A stretch of DNA of 64,000 nucleotides from Shewanella indica. Lineage in GTDB: Bacteria > Pseudomonadota > Gammaproteobacteria > Enterobacterales > Shewanellaceae. The translations under genes and the position numbers were made by a program. The stretch spans positions 1-64,000 of the forward strand of contig NZ_NIJK01000047.1 in NCBI RefSeq assembly GCF_002836975.1, read 5' to 3'. Position 1 is the stretch's first letter; every line of letters starts with the position of its first letter. This document shows positions 62,863 to 64,000 of the stretch, one piece after another. The notes beneath the pieces were generated by a model. That model had not been told where the DNA came from. It did not search any database and worked only from the letters and a program-made list of their open reading frames with translations.

Positions 62863-64000
62863 GTGTTGAACCGGGTTTGGAGTCTGTTCTTTATTATCGC
62901 GCTGGGAGCGATTTTGCTGCGTTTGACGAGCGGCGATGCGGCCGTTCTCAATGAGTCTGTCACGGCGATGTTTGACAGCGCCAAACTGGCCGCCGAAATA
63001 GCTCTGGGATTGATTGGGGTGTTGACCCTGTGGATGGGGCTGATGCGTCTCGGGGAAAAAGCCGGAGTGGTTGCCGCCATCGCCTGGGTATTTGAGCCGC
63101 TGCTCAGCAAGTTGATGCCGGAGGTACCAAGAGGCCATCCCGCCTATGGCAGCGTCACCATGAACCTGACCGCCAATATGCTGGGGTTGGACAATGCAGC
63201 CACACCATTGGGACTTAAGGCGATGGCGGATCTGCAAAGCCTGAACCCCGACAAGAAGACCGCCACCAATGCCCAGATCCTGTTTTTGGTGCTCAATACC
63301 TCTTCCGTGACTTTGGTACCCGTGACGGTTTTTCTGTACCGGGCGCAGCAAGGGGCGGCTGATCCTGCCGATATTTTCCTGCCTATTTTGCTTTCGACCC
63401 TGGGCTCGACCCTGGCGGGTTTGAGTGTGGTGGCGCTGGTGCAAAGGATACGCTTGCTGGATTGGGTGGTGCTGGGTTATGGCGCGATACTGCTCGGCGG
63501 TCTCAGCGCCGGAGTGATGTACCTGTTGACCCAGGGAGCCGAGCGGATCGGCGAAGTCTCCGCCATGCTGGGGAACGGGTTGCTGCTGGGGATCATCTTT
63601 GCCTTTGTGCTGGTGGCGCTGCTGCGGCGGGTGGCGGTTTACGATGAGTTTATCGAAGGGGCCAAGTCGGGGTTTGAACAGTCGGTGCGGCTGATTCCTT
63701 ATCTACTGGCCATGTTGCTGGCGATAGCCTTACTGCGCGCCTCCGGCGCGCTGGATTATCTACTCGGGGTGATTGCCGCTTTGGTGAGCCATATGGGGAT
63801 GGATGGCCGCTTTATCGATGCCTTGCCAACCGCCCTGATGAAGCCTTTGAGCGGCTCAGGCGCCAGAGCCATGATGCTGGAAACCATGGCCCATTACGGC
63901 GTCGATTCTTTTGCCGGCAGGCTGGCGGCCATTTTCCAGGGCAGTACTGAAACCACATTTTATGTGCTGGCGGTGTATTTTGGTGCCGTCGGTATCCGCA
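62863..64000 (+). CDS. SpmA-SpmB-like membrane protein (nucleoside recognition/Gate domains), partial
   Basis: The frame is open from GTG 62863 to the window edge, about 379 residues. It is a membrane protein with two Gate (nucleoside-recognition) domains in one chain: an SpmA-like first half (TMNLTANMLGLDNAATPLGLKAM) and an SpmB-like second half (ALPTALMKPLSGSGARAMMLE, then FQGSTETTFYVLAVYFG). In Bacillus these are two separate spore maturation genes. In non-sporing bacteria the fused form is common and of unknown transport role. The true start is not certain: the next codon, TTG, is also possible. Confidence 0.85.
   Translation, partial: MLNRVWSLFFIIALGAILLRLTSGDAAVLNESVTAMFDSAKLAAEIALGLIGVLTLWMGLMRLGEKAGVVAAIAWVFEPLLSKLMPEVPRGHPAYGSVTMNLTANMLGLDNAATPLGLKAMADLQSLNPDKKTATNAQILFLVLNTSSVTLVPVTVFLYRAQQGAADPADIFLPILLSTLGSTLAGLSVVALVQRIRLLDWVVLGYGAILLGGLSAGVMYLLTQGAERIGEVSAMLGNGLLLGIIFAFVLVALLRRVAVYDEFIEGAKSGFEQSVRLIPYLLAMLLAIALLRASGALDYLLGVIAALVSHMGMDGRFIDALPTALMKPLSGSGARAMMLETMAHYGVDSFAGRLAAIFQGSTETTFYVLAVYFGAVGIR

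Overview
The window is chromosomal DNA of a gammaproteobacterium, almost certainly a Shewanella of the moderately GC-rich branch (S. algae/S. amazonensis-like). The grounds are the protein-level character of nearly every gene, a NapEDABC periplasmic nitrate reductase lying next to a pentahaem NrfA, the gene order dsbB-nhaB-fadR, and an IS4-type element. It is mostly core genome. No prophage, CRISPR array, rRNA or tRNA gene was seen.

Layout. (1) 1-627: the 5' end of an IS4-family element, cut by the window edge. (2) 747-6586: tamB-tamA outer-membrane assembly operon, minus strand. (3) 6720-12354: a secreted isoaspartyl peptidase, a CBS-domain protein and the RNA helicase HrpA. (4) 12568-18543: divergent nrfA and napEDABC, together reducing nitrate to nitrite and then to ammonium in the periplasm; their shared 587-bp spacer carries NarP-like and FNR-like sites. 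(5) 18654-20208: a VOC protein and a D-Ala-D-Ala ligase. (6) 20405-38082: a long minus-strand block. In transcription order it is rmuC, slt, an EAL protein, moxR, a DUF58 gene, a TgpA-type transglutaminase, then recC, recB and recD. (7) 38324-39969: msrPQ periplasmic methionine sulfoxide repair. (8) 39996-43009: a substrate-binding protein overlapping a diguanylate cyclase, and a small unknown gene. (9) 43232-46141: an RraA homologue, an AsmA-family protein and a BsuPI-like lipoprotein. (10) 46398-50054: minCDE, divergent from ycgL, an MltB-like transglycosylase and a YcgN-family protein. (11) 50136-53399: dsbB, nhaB and divergent fadR. (12) 53619-58926: a Cache/PAS sensor with a degenerate kinase end, and a pseudouridine catabolism pair (HTH-PsuK, PsuG). 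(13) 59147-64000: two RNA m5C methyltransferases, YjbQ, and a truncated SpmAB-like membrane protein.

No wholly new system stands out. The signals most worth following are: the HTH-PsuK fusion with two near-identical palindromes at its own start; the overlapping binding-protein/diguanylate-cyclase pair; the large sensor whose kinase core has lost its motifs; an IS fold-back arrangement that should silence read-through; a repeat found just 3' of two unrelated genes; and in-frame tandem repeats or repeat-like tracts in all three RecBCD subunits. Starts were adjusted where a ribosome binding site or family length argued for it; several genes appear to begin with TTG or GTG.
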